Shown in pieces: positions 53,476 to 64,000 of a DNA stretch of 64,000 bases. The notes beneath the pieces were generated by a model, which saw nothing but the letters and a program-made list of their open reading frames with translations, did not search any database and had not been told where the DNA came from. Numbering within the stretch: position 1 is the stretch's first letter; each line of letters opens with the position of its first letter. The DNA lies in the NCBI GenBank assembly GCA_043228905.1, contig JBHGNT010000004.1, positions 13,268,001 to 13,332,000 on the forward strand. The letters run 5' to 3'. Both the position numbers and the translations under genes were made by a program. The DNA comes from Azolla caroliniana. Its lineage: Eukaryota > Polypodiophyta.

Positions 53476-56400
53476 TCATCCCTTACCGGCCCAATCGAAA
53501 GTCTCTTTGCCTTTGCCCATTCCGATGTCTTTGCCCGTTCTCCCCCTCAAGTGTGGCACGTTGAGATGCTGAACACTAAGCATTTCGGTGAAGTGTTGCA
53601 ACTTGTCCGACCCGAGCGGTTTGGTGAAGATCTCGGCAACTTGTCGATCCGTATGAACATACCAAAGCTCTACTTCACCGCTCAGGACACTCTCACGCAA
53701 GAAGTGGTAGTGCACTTCTATGTGCTTTGTACAAGCATGGAATACAGGGTGCTTTACGAGCTGCATGCTGCTTATCTTGTCACAGTAGAGTAGGATCGGG
53801 GTTGGTACCTCGATCCGTAGGTCTTGCAGTAGACGCCGGAGCCAAATGGCTTCACAGGTGGAAACGGTAGTGCCCCGATATTCATCCTCAGTGCTCAAAA
53901 GGGCCACTGTTGGCTGCTTTTTGCTACTCCACGCAACAGCCTCGTTACCAAGGGAAAACATGTAGTCGGAGGTGGATCAGCGATCCGATGCATCACCAGC
54001 CCAATTGGCATCGGTGTAGCCGACTAGCTCTTCGGTTATACCATGTCGGTATAACAGTCCCTGTTCCTTCGTGACGCTCACATATCGCAAAATTCGATGC
54101 ACGCACAGAAGGTGCTCCACGGTCGGCTTTTGCATACATTCGTTGATCACGTTGACCGGATAACTGATGTTGGGTCAGATGATTGTCAAATATATAAGGC
54201 TTCCGATGATTTGTCGAAACCGTTTCTCATCACAGGCTGGTCCAGAGTCGGGACAGAGCTTCTGGTTCCGGTCCAAGGGTGTAGAGATAGGTTGGCATTC
54301 CTTCATGCCGAATTTGTATAGCATATTCAACACATAGTGTCTCTGTGAGAGCAATATGCCGTCAGGGGTTCGGATCACCTCGATCCCAAGGAAGTAGTGA
54401 AGGTCCCCTAGGTCCTTCATTTCAAATGCGTCCGACAGCTCGGACTTGCCTTGGCCGATTTCATCGAGTCTAGGTCCGGTGATGACTAGATCATCAACAT
54501 ACAGAAAGATGCAAACTGGACCGTCTGGACCTTGCCAGATGAACAACGAAGAGTCGGACTTGGAGGCCGCAAACCCCATCTTACGCAACCGGTGCATGAT
54601 CACCTCGATCCCAAGGAAGTAGTGAAGGTCCCCTAGGTCCTTCATTTCAAATGCGTCCAACAGCTGGGACTTGCCTTGGCCGATTTCATCGAGTCCAAGT
54701 CCGGTGATGACTAGATCATCAACATACAGCAAGATGCAAACTAGACCGTCTGGACCTTGCCGGATGAACAACGAAGAGTCGGACTTGGAGGCCGCAAACC
54801 CCATCTTACGCAACCGGTGCATGATCTTCGCATTCCAAGCTCGGAGGTCTTGCTTCAGGCCATAACGTGACTTCTTCAGTCGGCATACCACCGACTTGTT
54901 CATCTCCGACTGGAATCCGGGGGGTTGGGTCATAAAGACCGCCTTGAAGAAATGCATTCTTCACGTCCATCTGGTGAAGATGCCACCCCCTTGCCGCAGC
55001 AACCACCAGTACCACACGAACCGTCGTCATCTTCGCTACCGGAGCGAAGGTCTCGTCGTAGTCGATTCCGTGGGTCTGCGCGTATCCCTTCGCCACTAAC
55101 CGGGCCTTGTACCAGTTAACCAAACCGTCGGCATTGTACTTTACCTTGTACACCCACTTACGTCCGATCGGTTTATAGTGTCGGGGAGGGTCAACTAGGT
55201 CCCATGTGTCGTTGGCATCGAGTGCCCGCATTTCATCCTTCATAGCAGCATACCAATTTGCGTTCTTTGCCGCTTCTGCGTAGCTCTTCTGCCACCTTGG
55301 TCATGTACGCATAGTGATGCGCCATGTACTCATTGTACCCGTACTGCTTCACGGGGTTATTCTGGCGGGAAGACCGGCGTAACTTATCGTTACTCGGTTA
55401 GGGGCCCTTCTTGGCTGGTTCGAACTTCGTTCCCGAAGATCCACCTTCATCCTTTCCGGAGTCGGCTTCACTCCGATCTGACTCAACGTTGCCAGTTTCG
55501 TATTCCGGCATCTTCTTCATCCCTTTCTCCTTGCGCGGGGAGACCATGGCAGAGTCTCCTGTACTCGCCAGTTCCTCATCCGATTGGTCATCCCGATTCA
55601 GCCGCTCATTCGGTCCATTCAACCAAAACGATTCCGGACTCTCATCTAGAGTCTCGAACCCTTCGTCTTCTAACTGTATTGGTTCAGGCTCACTAGCCTC
55701 ATCCTCCGGTATCGGGTTGGGGTCGGAAGTCGGAGCCGGTAAGGCATACCATGATGTCGTCTCATCAAACTCAGCATCCCGGCTAACTCAAACCTGCTTC
55801 GTCTGGGGGTTATAACACTTATACCCCTTTTGCTCATGCGATTAACCGACCAGGATGCATTTCTCTGACTTTGCATCCAACTTCCTACTCTTCACATCCG
55901 GCACATGCACATATGCCACGCCACCGAATATCCGAAGGTGTCACAAATTCGGCTTGCGCCCGAAATATAGCTCATGCGCGGACACCTTGTCACCGATCCG
56001 GTTTTGGATATAGACGACAGTCTGGACCGCCTCAGCCCAGTAGAACTTGGACATGCTCTTCTCCTCCAGCATCGCCCTTGCCGCGTCAATAAGCGACCGA
56101 TTCTTCCTCTCGGCCACACCGTTCTGTTCCGGTGTGTATCTGTAGCTAAACTCTCATTGAATTCCCTTTTGCTGTAGATAACTGTTGAATTGGCCGGAAA
56201 AATATTATTTTCCGCCATCCGACCACAGGCACTTGATCTTCCTCTCCGTTTCCCGTTCAACCAAGTTTTGGAGGTTCCGGAAACACTCAAAGACTTCGCT
56301 CTTTCGCTCAATGAGGTAGATCCATGTGTATCGGCTATAGTCGTCAATGAAGGAGACGAAATATCGACTCCCGCCAAGATTCACGTTCTGTGCCGGTCCC

Positions 56401-57986
56401 CATACATCCGAATGAATAAGGTTGAGCTTGTTACGGCTATGGTTTTGTTCGGTGGGGAATGGAAGCCGGTGTTGCTTCCCGAGTTAGCAAGCTTCACATA
56501 CTTGGGCCTTCCTGCCACTAAACTTCGGCAAACCGAAAACAATGTGTTTCGTTTGCAAGTCTTGAAGCCTCCAGTAATTGACGTGGCCAATCTGCTTGTG
56601 CTAGAGATCGATATCTGATTCAATCTTTTGTCCTTTGGCGAACAAAGCGGTGCCGACGTCATTGGTGTCGAGGATAAACATCCTCCCGTCTCTGCGCCCT
56701 TGCGCAATAATTTGGCCCTCTTCCTCGATGAAGCACCCGAGGTGAGTAAACCACACCTGCATCCCCTGGTCGACAATCTATCCAACTGACACCAGGTTCT
56801 TCGTGATGGTCCGAACGTGTAATACGTTCGTCAGCTTCCCCCTTTGTCCAACGTGGCTCAAAAGGACTTCTTCGACATGCACGATTGGATGTGGAGTGTC
56901 GTCTTTGGTTTTGACGACTCCTAGTTGTTCCGGTTTCTCCAAGAAGGAGAACCACTCTCTATGGCTCGTGATGTGATTCGACGCACCGGAATCAACGTAC
57001 CACACTTCCTCCAATTTGGAAGTGGTCTTCTTCATCGAGTTAGCCTAGTGTTTCATCACCAAGGTCGGCCCTTTACCGGCTTTTCTGGTTTTGGATCCTC
57101 CCAATCCTTCTGCGTAGTGCGAGTATTGTCGGTTCTCTCTGTCGGCCTTGCCAGATCTGGATTTGTCCGAATCGGCATGCTTCTTCCAGCACTCGCTTTC
57201 TCTCTGGCCTTTTTTACCACAGTACCAGCATTTTGTGTCGGCCTTTGCTTGCCAACCTCCGCCGCCGCCTTGACTCCCCCTCCTTGTGGAGGGTTTGGAA
57301 CTGTTGTCGGCACTTTCTCTGTGCCTTCGTTCATGCTCTTGCCGGCCGCTACCATTGTGAGCCGACCCGCCTCGTCCACCACGCCCACGGGGCCGATCCG
57401 CCTCTGTGTATAACATCCGGTTGTCGGTGGGTGCACTTGTTGACGCACCGGCGTGGTTCTCCTCTACAAGGAGCATCGACTGTAAGTCGAAAAATGATGG
57501 CGTATTCTCCCTTGTACATACCGCCATTCGGAACGCTCTAAACTTAGACTCTAGGCACCCGAGACATATCTGCACCATCTCATCTTCCTCTACAGTGACA
57601 TTGATAGAGGCAAGTGAGTCATAAATTTCTTTGATTCAGGCCGTGTAATCGGCTACTGACATGTCCTTCTGTTGGACATTGCTCAACTCCTATCGGAGTT
57701 GCAGCTTCCAGGCCGTAGTGCTTGCCGCGAAAACCTTCTTCAGGTTTCCCCAAGCTTCTTTTGGCGTCTTGATACTTGACGCAAAGCAGTACATCACTTT
57801 GATTGCCGCTTGTTCCCACGCTGGGAAGTCCTTCTGTGCCGCATCAGGTGTTGTGTCGTTAGCTCCATCGATATAGTTCCAGTAACCATGCCCAAGCAGG
57901 TACTGGTGCATCTTGTATGACCAAGATACGTAGTTGCATTTGTCGAGCTTCTCCACCGGGAGTGAGCTAGCCATTCCTCTGTCCAT
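53476..57986 (-). pseudogene. C9 gag-pol remnant
   Basis: Starts at Met 57986 (MDRGMASSLPVEKLDKCNYV). Gag has MHQYLLGHGYWNYIDGAND, the knuckle is CWYCGKKGQRESEC (about 57225), and the protease has WYVDSGASNHITSHREW (about 57000). Integrase pieces lie at 55892-56785 (degraded). The RT start has MKDEMRALDANDTWDLV and ARLVAKGYAQTHGIDYDE, and a palm region is duplicated in tandem (54373-54822). RT continues with GILLSQRHYVLNMLYKFGM. RNase H has STEDEYRGTTVSTCEAIWL and HTDRQVAEIFTKPL (53476-53961). Frameshifts and stops separate most pieces, but 54175-54957 is open across the duplication. The 440 bases between RNase H and the LTR contain no ORF of note on the element's strand. Confidence 0.88.
54373..54822 (-). 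repeat. In-frame 225-bp duplication of the RT active-site segment in C9
   Basis: Units 54373-54597 and 54598-54822 each encode 75 residues including SKSDSSLFI, LLYVDDLVITG or FLYVDDLVITG, and EMKDLGDLHYFLGIEV. The reading frame is uninterrupted across both. The units differ at roughly eight bases. Both start at GATCACCTCG on the plus strand, and a GATC is also found where unit 2 ends. Confidence 0.94.
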
Positions 57987-58067
57987 TACTTCTCTTCCTG
58001 TTCTTACCGGGTCTTAGGGTTTCTCTTCAGATGCTAATGTCGGCTATAGAGGTTCTCAACCCTCGCG

Positions 58068-58078
58068 CTTTGATACCA
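58068..58078 (-). promoter_or_regulatory. Primer binding site of C9
   Basis: Minus strand TGGTATCAAAG directly after the 5' LTR, an initiator tRNA-Met type site with one base changed. Confidence 0.88.
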
Positions 58079-58537
58079 TGTAAAAGATTATGTGCGGAAC
58101 CGTCAGAAAAACCGGCCTTGCCGGATAACAACAAAGAGAGTGAGAGAGATTAACACACAGAGTGTACGTGGGAGAGACAAAGAAAATGTTGAACATTCCG
58201 AAAATTCTATTACAAAACAATAATAGTTCATTGTACATGAAACGTGCTCAACAACACTATTTATACAAGTCCTAAGAGGAATGACAGAAGTACCACGTAC
58301 TTCAATGCTCACTCGAACATCTAACACTAACTACGAGACTATTAACTACCTAGTAGTCTAGGCTACTACTAGGCTTCCGGTTACTGTTTGATCTAGCTAA
58401 CCGACTCCCCAACTCACCGGCTCGATTGCTCGCTGCCTCGCCGATCCGTCTCACCAATCCGGCTTCATCCTTTCGGATGTCAATCCGGCTCAAGCTTATT
58501 TAGCCGATCCGGATCCAGTTGAGCTTGTCGCGCAACA
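58079..58537 (-). repeat. 5' LTR of C9
   Basis: 459 bp, TGTAAAAGATTATG to CGCGCAACA. A TATTTATAC element lies near 58257. Confidence 0.94.
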
Positions 58538-58542
58538 GATCT

Positions 58543-60260
58543 TATGTTACAAGTCTGTCGGCAAGTAGCCGACTCGGCAGAGGTATAGTATGAGTGTCGG
58601 TTAGCTCTTACCTTTTGCTCCTCGTTTAGCTTTCTTCTGCTTGGTCGCTTGTCGTAGCCCCATCTTCCTCCTTAGCATTCGGAAGCATTGATCTGGGAGT
58701 GGCTTCGTCAGGCAATCGGTGATGTTCATCTCGGTGTCGATCTTCTGAACTTCGAGCTTCTTCTTGGTTACGAGCTCCCGAATATGATGATACGGCACCT
58801 CAATATGCTTCCTCTTCGCATGCTAGATGGGATTGTTGATGATGTGTATTATGCTCTGTGAGTCGCAATAGATGGTCGGCGTTGGTCGGTCTATTCGGTT
58901 TGCACTACCGAAATTGGCAGACAGTCAGTGCAGCTAGATCGCTTCCTTCGCTGCTTCCGACGCTGCTATGTACTCGGCTTCTGTGGTAAACGGTGTCGTG
59001 CACTCCTAAAGTTTTGACCTCCATGATATTGCACCGCCACCATAGGTGAAGATGTAGCCTGATGTCGATTTCCGATTATCTGTGTTTCCAACGTAGTCGG
59101 AATCGGTGTAGCCTTCGACTTTGGTTAATGTTGTCGAACCGAATATCAGCTGTGCATCCGGGGTTCCTTTCAGATACCTAAGGATGTGCTTGATGGCCTC
59201 CCAATGATTCTTTCTTGGGTTTGACATGTACCAGCTGACCACCCCTACAGCATAGGCTAGGTCGGGTCGGGTCGCCACCATTGCGTACATGATACTTCCT
59301 ACTGCCGATGCGTAGGGTATCTTTCCATTAAGCTCTCTCTCCTTGTCGTTTGCAGGAGAGTCTCTGTCCGATAGTCTTATTGACATCGGAAGCGATGTTG
59401 GTGTTGGCTTCGCATTCTCCATGTTGAAGCGCTTCAACACTTTGTAGATGTAGTTGGACTAGGAGAGTCGGAGAGTCCTGGTCGTCCGATTTTGCTCTAT
59501 CCTCATGCCCAATATGTGTCGGCCTTGTCCTAGTTCCTTCATCGTGAATTTTGTGTGAAGGCTCCACTTGAGCTTTCCGATCTCTGCTTGATTGCTCCCT
59601 GCAATCAACATGTCGTCAACATAAAGGATCAGATAGATCCTAAACTCATCGGCCAGTTGCCGAACATACATGCATGGGTCCGAGTCTGATCTATTGTATC
59701 CAAGCTGCCTTATGTGGGAGTCAAACTTTTGGTACCACATCCTCGGTGCTTGTTTTAAGCCATAGAGACTTTTCTTCAATCGACATACGAGTTGACTGTT
59801 CTCCCCCGTCACTGTGAAGCCTGCCGGTTGAGACATGTATATGTCTTCTTCCAGATCTCCGTGTAGGATACTAGGAACGTTGTCTTTACATCCATCTGCT
59901 CTAGCTCTAGCTCCTTTGTCGCCACAACTCCTAGTAGGAGTCGGAGGGTGATCATCTTGACTACTAATGAAAATATCTCGTCGTAGTCGACCCCATGTTC
60001 TTGTTTGAACCCTTTCGCGACAAGTCGAGCTTTATACTTGGGTTTCTCTGAATTAGATACATATTTGTATCGGAATACCCACTTGCAAGGTAGCGGCTTT
60101 CGTCTTGTTGGTAGGTCGACCAGCTCCCATGTCTGATTCTGATGAATCGAGTCCATTTCGGATTTCATGGCTTGCAGCCATGTTTCGGTGTCCGGTGCGG
60201 TCATACCTTCGTCATACGTGCTTGGTTCGCCTGCATCCGTGTAATTGACGTAGTCGAGAC
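58543..60260 (-). pseudogene. C8 RT and RNase H
   Basis: From right to left: linker (YTDAGEPSTYDEGMT), RT start AMKSEMDSIHQNQTWEL (about 60150), ARLVAKGFKQEHGVDYDE, KKSLYGLKQAPRMWYQ, LILYVDDMLIAGSN (about 59610), KVLKRFNMENAKPTPT and VGSIMYAMVATRPDLAYAV. RNase H has KVEGYTDSDYVGNTDNRKST, a degraded middle and ITDCLTKPLPDQCFRMLR. Stops or shifts occur near 59460, 59820 and 58990. The Lys-rich C-terminus (KQKKAKRGAKGKS) is unusual for copia. The fragment at the right edge of the window belongs to the same lineage. Confidence 0.87.
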
Positions 60261-60297
60261 CCGGTTGATAAAACTCTGTCTGTCGTAATATCCTGGG

Positions 60298-60601
60298 TGT
60301 TGTAATATTCGGTTAATGTTCGATGGTTATGCGGAAGTGTGTGTTTGGATCTTATGGCTATGAACAACAAACAACGTAAACAGAAAGTAGAAAGGGCAAA
60401 TTGAGACTAACACAGTTACAAGTTTTAATGGAAAGCTTCTTATTTCTGCACAACGTGTTTTTCTCTCTCAGAGATTACAATCGTCTTTTTTCGTCATCCA
60501 TTACAATGTTAGGTATTCTCTTATATACTAAGCCCTAACTTATTGTCGAGTTCACACTCGGATGTATATAAGGTGGAAGGAGTCGGCCTTTTATGCCAAC
60601 A
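60298..60601 (-). repeat. 5' LTR of C8 (inner edge approximate)
   Basis: Matches 52185-52479 from GGTTAATGTTCGATGG onward and ends TTATGCCAACA. At the inner edge there are about nine extra bases (TAATATTCG-type) relative to the partner. No primer site can be seen, consistent with the internal deletion reaching the LTR. Confidence 0.82.
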
Positions 60602-60606
60602 ACCGG

Positions 60607-61021
60607 CAAGAGGTACTTCTAGAGAGGTGGTTTGATTCATCAGTCCTTGGAAGGCATTAATATGCTCCGCCATGCTGGAGCCGTCTTGATATTGGCGTCT
60701 CACAATTTTTCTGAAAACTGAGACTCTATTCATGACGTTCTTGTTCTCAAGCATTATGACAATCTTCTTCCAGAGGACGTTGACACTCCTCTCTTAATCA
60801 AAGTTGTTTTATAGACTCATTTCTATAAAACACATTATATATGCAGCCGACTTCAGATGCATGACTTCCCAAGTCGATGCATCGATTTTGTTTGGCTTCG
60901 TCTTGTCGTATTGCAACAACAACCACAAGTCTTTGCACACGAGCATATACTGCATCTTCGACTTCCACACTAAATAGTTGGAGTTGATTAACTTGAACAT
61001 TCCACCGAGATGTCCATCCAT
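60607..61021 (-). pseudogene. C7 gag, N-terminal part
   Basis: Starts MDGHLGGMFKLINSNYLVWK at 61021 and continues KPNKIDASTWEVMHLKSAAY. A frameshift near 60800 follows, then MLENKNVMNRVSVFRKIV, QDGSSMAEHINAFQGLMNQ and TSLEVPLAG, where C8 is inserted. It is homologous to the C6 Gag. Confidence 0.87.
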
Positions 61022-61023
61022 TG

Positions 61024-61034
61024 CTCTGATACCA
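61024..61034 (-). promoter_or_regulatory. Primer binding site of C7
   Basis: Minus strand TGGTATCAGAG, three bases from the LTR, the standard copia initiator tRNA-Met site. Confidence 0.9.
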
Positions 61035-61037
61035 ATT

Positions 61038-61623
61038 TGTTAGGATCGGAACTGGCCACAACCGATTACTCGTACGTATATTCAGGTGCATCGAATCGAC
61101 AATGACAATACACGAAGAAACACAAAATCTTGAAAGTACACGAAACAAGTGAACACAGAGACACCAGATGTTTTACGTGGAAAACCCAAAAGGGGAAAAA
61201 CCACAGGGGTCCACAAACCCCAAGAAAATAAATCACTATGTGTACAAAGAGGAGTACAGGGAGACTCGGAGGCAACAACCTTGAGCTCGTCTTCGTCTAA
61301 CATACGGCGGTAGAGTTACTACTCTCACACTCTCTCTCTATCACATTTTTAGAGGCAACAACCTCGTCGGTAATTTTTCAACTATCTCAACTATACTAAC
61401 GATACACCACCACATAAAGTTTTCCCTAGTTGTATTTAGACTTATACAACTTTCTGGCTATTTACATATATAGCCTAGATGGGGCACATTTAGACTATTT
61501 ACAAATAGTCTCCCGAATCAGATATATAATCAATTTTCGATTTTGCCCTCGGCCGAATTGCCCATTGGTTCCATCTGATTCAGCTCGTACTCTTCCCATC
61601 TAGAGGGACCTGTTTTCCCAACA
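61038..61623 (-). repeat. 5' LTR of C7
   Basis: 586 bp, TGTTAGGATCGGAAC to TTTTCCCAACA. It includes TTTTACGTGGAAAACCC near 61171. It borders the methyltransferase remnant at 61624. Confidence 0.92.
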
Positions 61624-61762
61624 TAGAATCGTGGCGAAAGAGGTAAGCCTAGAATAAATGGTCACAGAGTTCAACAAGTAAGCCTAGTACTTTTGTTTTG
61701 AATGCATGTTTTGTCTTCTTTGAGTTCATATTAAGTGCTAATGGTTGTTTATTCTTTTCTAG

Positions 61763-62897
61763 TCACACGGTGTATATGAAAATTCAGGAGGTGATGATGA
61801 AGCAACTTGGTTACTTAATATGGGCACAAGTGACAAAAGAGTATCCGATTACGCCTTAATACAAGATGCTATCGAAATATTTTATTCATACAAGGCACTA
61901 TCCAATGATGGAACATTCAAGAATTTTAGCCACAAAAAGGATATCACCCAAGAATTGTATTATAATGTGTATTGCGGTGATGTCGTGGAGATGATCCAAA
62001 AGTTGTCGAAGAAGGAGTACACATTACTCATTGCAGATATTACATATGGCTTCTGTATGGTTGGATCTTCTTACAATGATAGACCATTTAGGTTCAAACA
62101 ATTGGAGAAAATGGTGAAGGATTCCGTGGAGTTGACCACATCGAGTTTGTGGAGAATAATGGTCTTTCATAGTATGCACCAAGAATATTTTGTTGCTCAA
62201 GCTTTGAGATCTCGTTGTCATGGTGTAGAGAACCTTGCTTGGTAAGGCTTATACAAAGACTAATTCAATTTTGGTTGCATTTCAATTATTGTTAGTTTAT
62301 GTAACTACTATTGGAATCTGTGTCTTTTGGTTTCTTTTTGTAATTTATAGGATCAAAACCAACATTAATAGAGGACTGACCTTTCGGTTTGTCAATTCTA
62401 TTGAATATATAATTGTTGGTTATTATGATGAAATAAAGAAGCAAAGGATTAAGGAACATTCAAATCAGGTTAGAGGTTCAAATTTGTTAGTGTACACAAC
62501 ATTTACGCGAAAATCGCAACGACTGAATGTGGCCTAATCAATCCTTACCAAAAGCTCCAATGACTTATGATGCACCTTACCGAAATGTTCTTTAATGAAG
62601 GAGATTGGATTTTAGATTTGTTTTCTAGCACCGGTATTTTCTTAGACTAATTGAAGCTATGATCTTATTATTTTTGTGATAGGTACAACATATGCATGCA
62701 CCTTGAAACTATTTTAGAATACACTTGCATTAGAGAAGGACGAGGCACAAGTGTGGTTCATTAATATGCAGAGATGGGAGTGCCCAAATCAAGATGAGGA
62801 GTTAGGGTCAAAGCATATCGCGAATACGGAATGGTTTCACGTTGCCTCTCGCAATGTAATGAATTTTGTATTTTATAAAAAACATTGTAAAGTTTGA
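61763..62897 (+). pseudogene. Amino-DNA-methyltransferase-like gene remnant with introns
   Basis: Three exon-like blocks. Exon 61763-62241 is open (EATWLLNMGTSDKRVSDYAL) and holds CGDVVEMIQKLSKKEYTLLI followed by ADITYGF. That is the position of the catalytic (D/N/S)PP(Y/W) motif, with both prolines replaced. A GT-AG intron (62242-62350) splits a Trp codon. Exon 62351-62633 reads TNINRGLTFRFVNSIEYIIV and, after a one-base shift and one in-frame stop, FFNEGDWILDLFSSTG, the SAM-binding DLFSGTG motif with Gly changed to Ser. A possible 49-base intron (62634-62682) completes that Gly codon. Exon 62683-62897 reads TTYACTLKLF, a stop, then ALEKDEAQVWFINM. The motif order (catalytic, target region, SAM motif) is that of beta-type N4/N6 amino-methyltransferases. 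Upstream exons are separated by C7, and donor-like GTAAGCC sites occur at 61643 and 61678. Decayed changes make it a likely pseudogene. Confidence 0.72.
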
Positions 62898-63689
62898 TTC
62901 CATGTTTACATTGTTTCTTTAAATATGTCTACCGATGTTTATATTGTTACATTTGTGTTGTTGCTATCGACGTTATAACATTACTAAGCTCTACCAAGCT
63001 ATATGTTTTAATCGATGTATTTGTTATAATCATTTTAATCTAAGATTCACTTTTGATCATCGAATATGTTCTACAATTTGGACCCACCTTACTTTTGGGT
63101 GTGTGACCATACTGAGTGTCCAAATGTATCCTATATGTGATACGTGTGTATGGATGTCCTCTCTCATAGGTGTGTATTGGGGAAACTCTCTCATGGGTGT
63201 GTATTGGGGAAACTCTCTCATGGGTGTGTATGTCGGGCAACATTCAGTAAGTATTAGAGTGCATAACACATAATCACTAACTATAGCTATCAATTCCATT
63301 TCTTCTCCCTACACCTCTGCACGATGGTTAAACCTGGAGATCAATTGTTGTATAGACCATGTTCATAGTTTGTAATTTAACTACGTTATATGTCCAAAGA
63401 TCATGATTTTCTCAACATTTTAACCAACTTTGCAAATTGCATCATACAATCTGAAAGTTTAACTATTGTCAATTGAATAAAGAATTGTCATATGATATAA
63501 TTTTAAATCAGTTTCGTATTTGGAGATCATCAACTTTAACAATGTTAAAAGAAATACATGTTTTTTACTTTGGAACTTGTTAAATATTAATAATTTAGCA
63601 AATTCTATATGGGTTGACGCACATGTGACACTGGTGTAACAAGTTTCTATATATTCCATAAATTTGCACACTTGTGAAAGGAATCTAAA
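62898..63689. other. Non-coding AT-rich stretch
   Basis: No coding similarity or element ends seen, apart from the 27-bp minisatellite at 63159-63229. Confidence 0.6.
63159..63229. repeat. 27-bp minisatellite, about 2.6 copies
   Basis: Units begin CTCTCTCAT at 63159, 63186 and 63213, each followed by (A/G)GGTGTGTATTGGGGAAA. The third is incomplete. Confidence 0.93.
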
Positions 63690-64000
63690 AGTGGAATGCG
63701 TGATCCTTCCACTTCGGAACGAGAACAGGTTTTTGGCACAACTGAATGTTTCGGCTCTAGACCATCCGACCCAGACACCCGATCAGGTTGGCCTAGTCAT
63801 ACGAAGAAGAATATTCTTCATGCACGATGGTGAACCGACATCATACAAAGAAACATCAACATCAACCGATTGAGCAAGATGGCATCTGGGCATGAAGTCA
63901 AAGATGAACTCCATTGGGCACAATAAGACTTGGGACCTGGTTAACCTTCCGAAAAATCAATGTGCTCTTCCGTGCAAGTGGTCTATAGACTAAAAGAGAC
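63690..64000 (+). pseudogene. Copia fragment: linker and RT start, continues to the right
   Basis: One frame reads an integrase-RT linker (DHPTQTPDQVGLVIRRRIFF, HDGEPTSYKE), a TGA near 63872, then MKSKMNSIGHNKTWDLVNLP, CALPCKWSI and a TAA near 63990. The RT start resembles that of C8 (MKSEMDSIHQNQTWELV). It is probably a separate copy of the same lineage, extending beyond the window. Confidence 0.78.

Larger units (their letters stand above)
52555..58537 (-). mobile_element. Copia element C9 inserted in C8
   Basis: Full-length minus-strand copia element with two 459-bp LTRs and a perfect GATCT target duplication (52550-52554 and 58538-58542). It is the same family as C3. The LTRs look roughly 90% identical, so C9 is older than G2 and C6 by that measure. 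Confidence 0.94.
52185..60601 (-). mobile_element. Copia element C8, internally deleted, hosting C9
   Basis: Minus-strand copia element with about 300-bp LTRs, RNase H and RT only. The gag-to-integrase half is missing, with RT-linker sequence ending close to the 5' LTR. Flanks GCCGG (52180-52184) and ACCGG (60602-60606) form a target duplication with one mutated base. C9 is inserted at 52555. Confidence 0.85.
43342..61623 (-). mobile_element. Copia element C7, a container of nested insertions
   Basis: Minus-strand copia element whose own sequence is spread over 43342-44457, 45050-47438, 52129-52184 and 60602-61623. The gaps are a solo LTR, C6 and C8 (with C9 inside). Its 3' LTR is cut by G6 on the left. 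The right LTR abuts the methyltransferase remnant, so C7 is the oldest identifiable insertion of this half. Confidence 0.88.

Noticed and set aside
53032-53793. Plus-strand 253-codon frame in C9
   Set aside because: It spans the region between RNase H and the purine tract antisense to the element; no motif, and it overlaps true RNase H codons.
62024-62221. Minus-strand frame under the methyltransferase exon
   Set aside because: Shadow of the plus-strand exon, which carries the recognisable motifs and splice sites.

Overview
The window is a stretch of plant nuclear genome made almost entirely of nested LTR retrotransposons, most of them decayed. No rRNA, CRISPR array, bacterial-style operon or intact host gene was found. 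The plant is probably not a seed plant. One gypsy family (G4, G5, G6) has a sushi/Tf1-like Gag, a chromodomain and apparent self-priming. The only host-like gene remnant is an amino-DNA-methyltransferase with introns. Both features point to a moss, lycophyte or fern, but this is inference and not proof.

Left part, 1-30447. Gypsy element A (minus strand; gag-pol open over more than 1,500 codons) enters from the left edge. It was inserted into copia C1 (plus). Copia C2 (plus) follows, split by copia C3 (minus; perfect ACGAA target duplication). The 3' LTR of C2 is split by gypsy G4 (minus). G4 is itself broken by a copia fragment (C4) and by G2, a 9.9 kb gypsy element of the same superfamily as A. 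G2 has 435-bp LTRs and an extra coiled-coil reading frame after pol.

Central island, 30448-33284. This holds a decayed plastid rpoB fragment, AT-rich sequence with a 56/112-bp dyad-containing tandem repeat, and one unexplained exon-like open stretch.

Right part, 33285-61623. Chromovirus G5 (plus) abuts copia C5 (minus), which sits in chromovirus G6 (minus). G6 lies in the 3' LTR of copia C7 (minus). C7 is a large container: it also holds a solo LTR, copia C6 (plus; AGTTT target duplication) and copia C8, and C8 in turn holds copia C9 (GATCT target duplication). The C7 5' LTR ends beside a decayed gene for a beta-type amino-methyltransferase (61763-62897). The window closes with the start of another copia RT fragment.

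How it works together: autonomous functions (capsid, protease, integrase, RT/RNase H) are recognisable in most elements, but nearly every copy carries stops, frameshifts or microhomology-flanked deletions. Many of the stops are CAG-to-TAG changes, as expected from deamination of methylated cytosine. The nesting order gives a relative chronology. The observations most worth pursuing are the self-priming plus tRNA-like LTR design of G4/G5/G6, the extra ORF of G2, the methyltransferase remnant and the duplicated RT active-site segment of C9.
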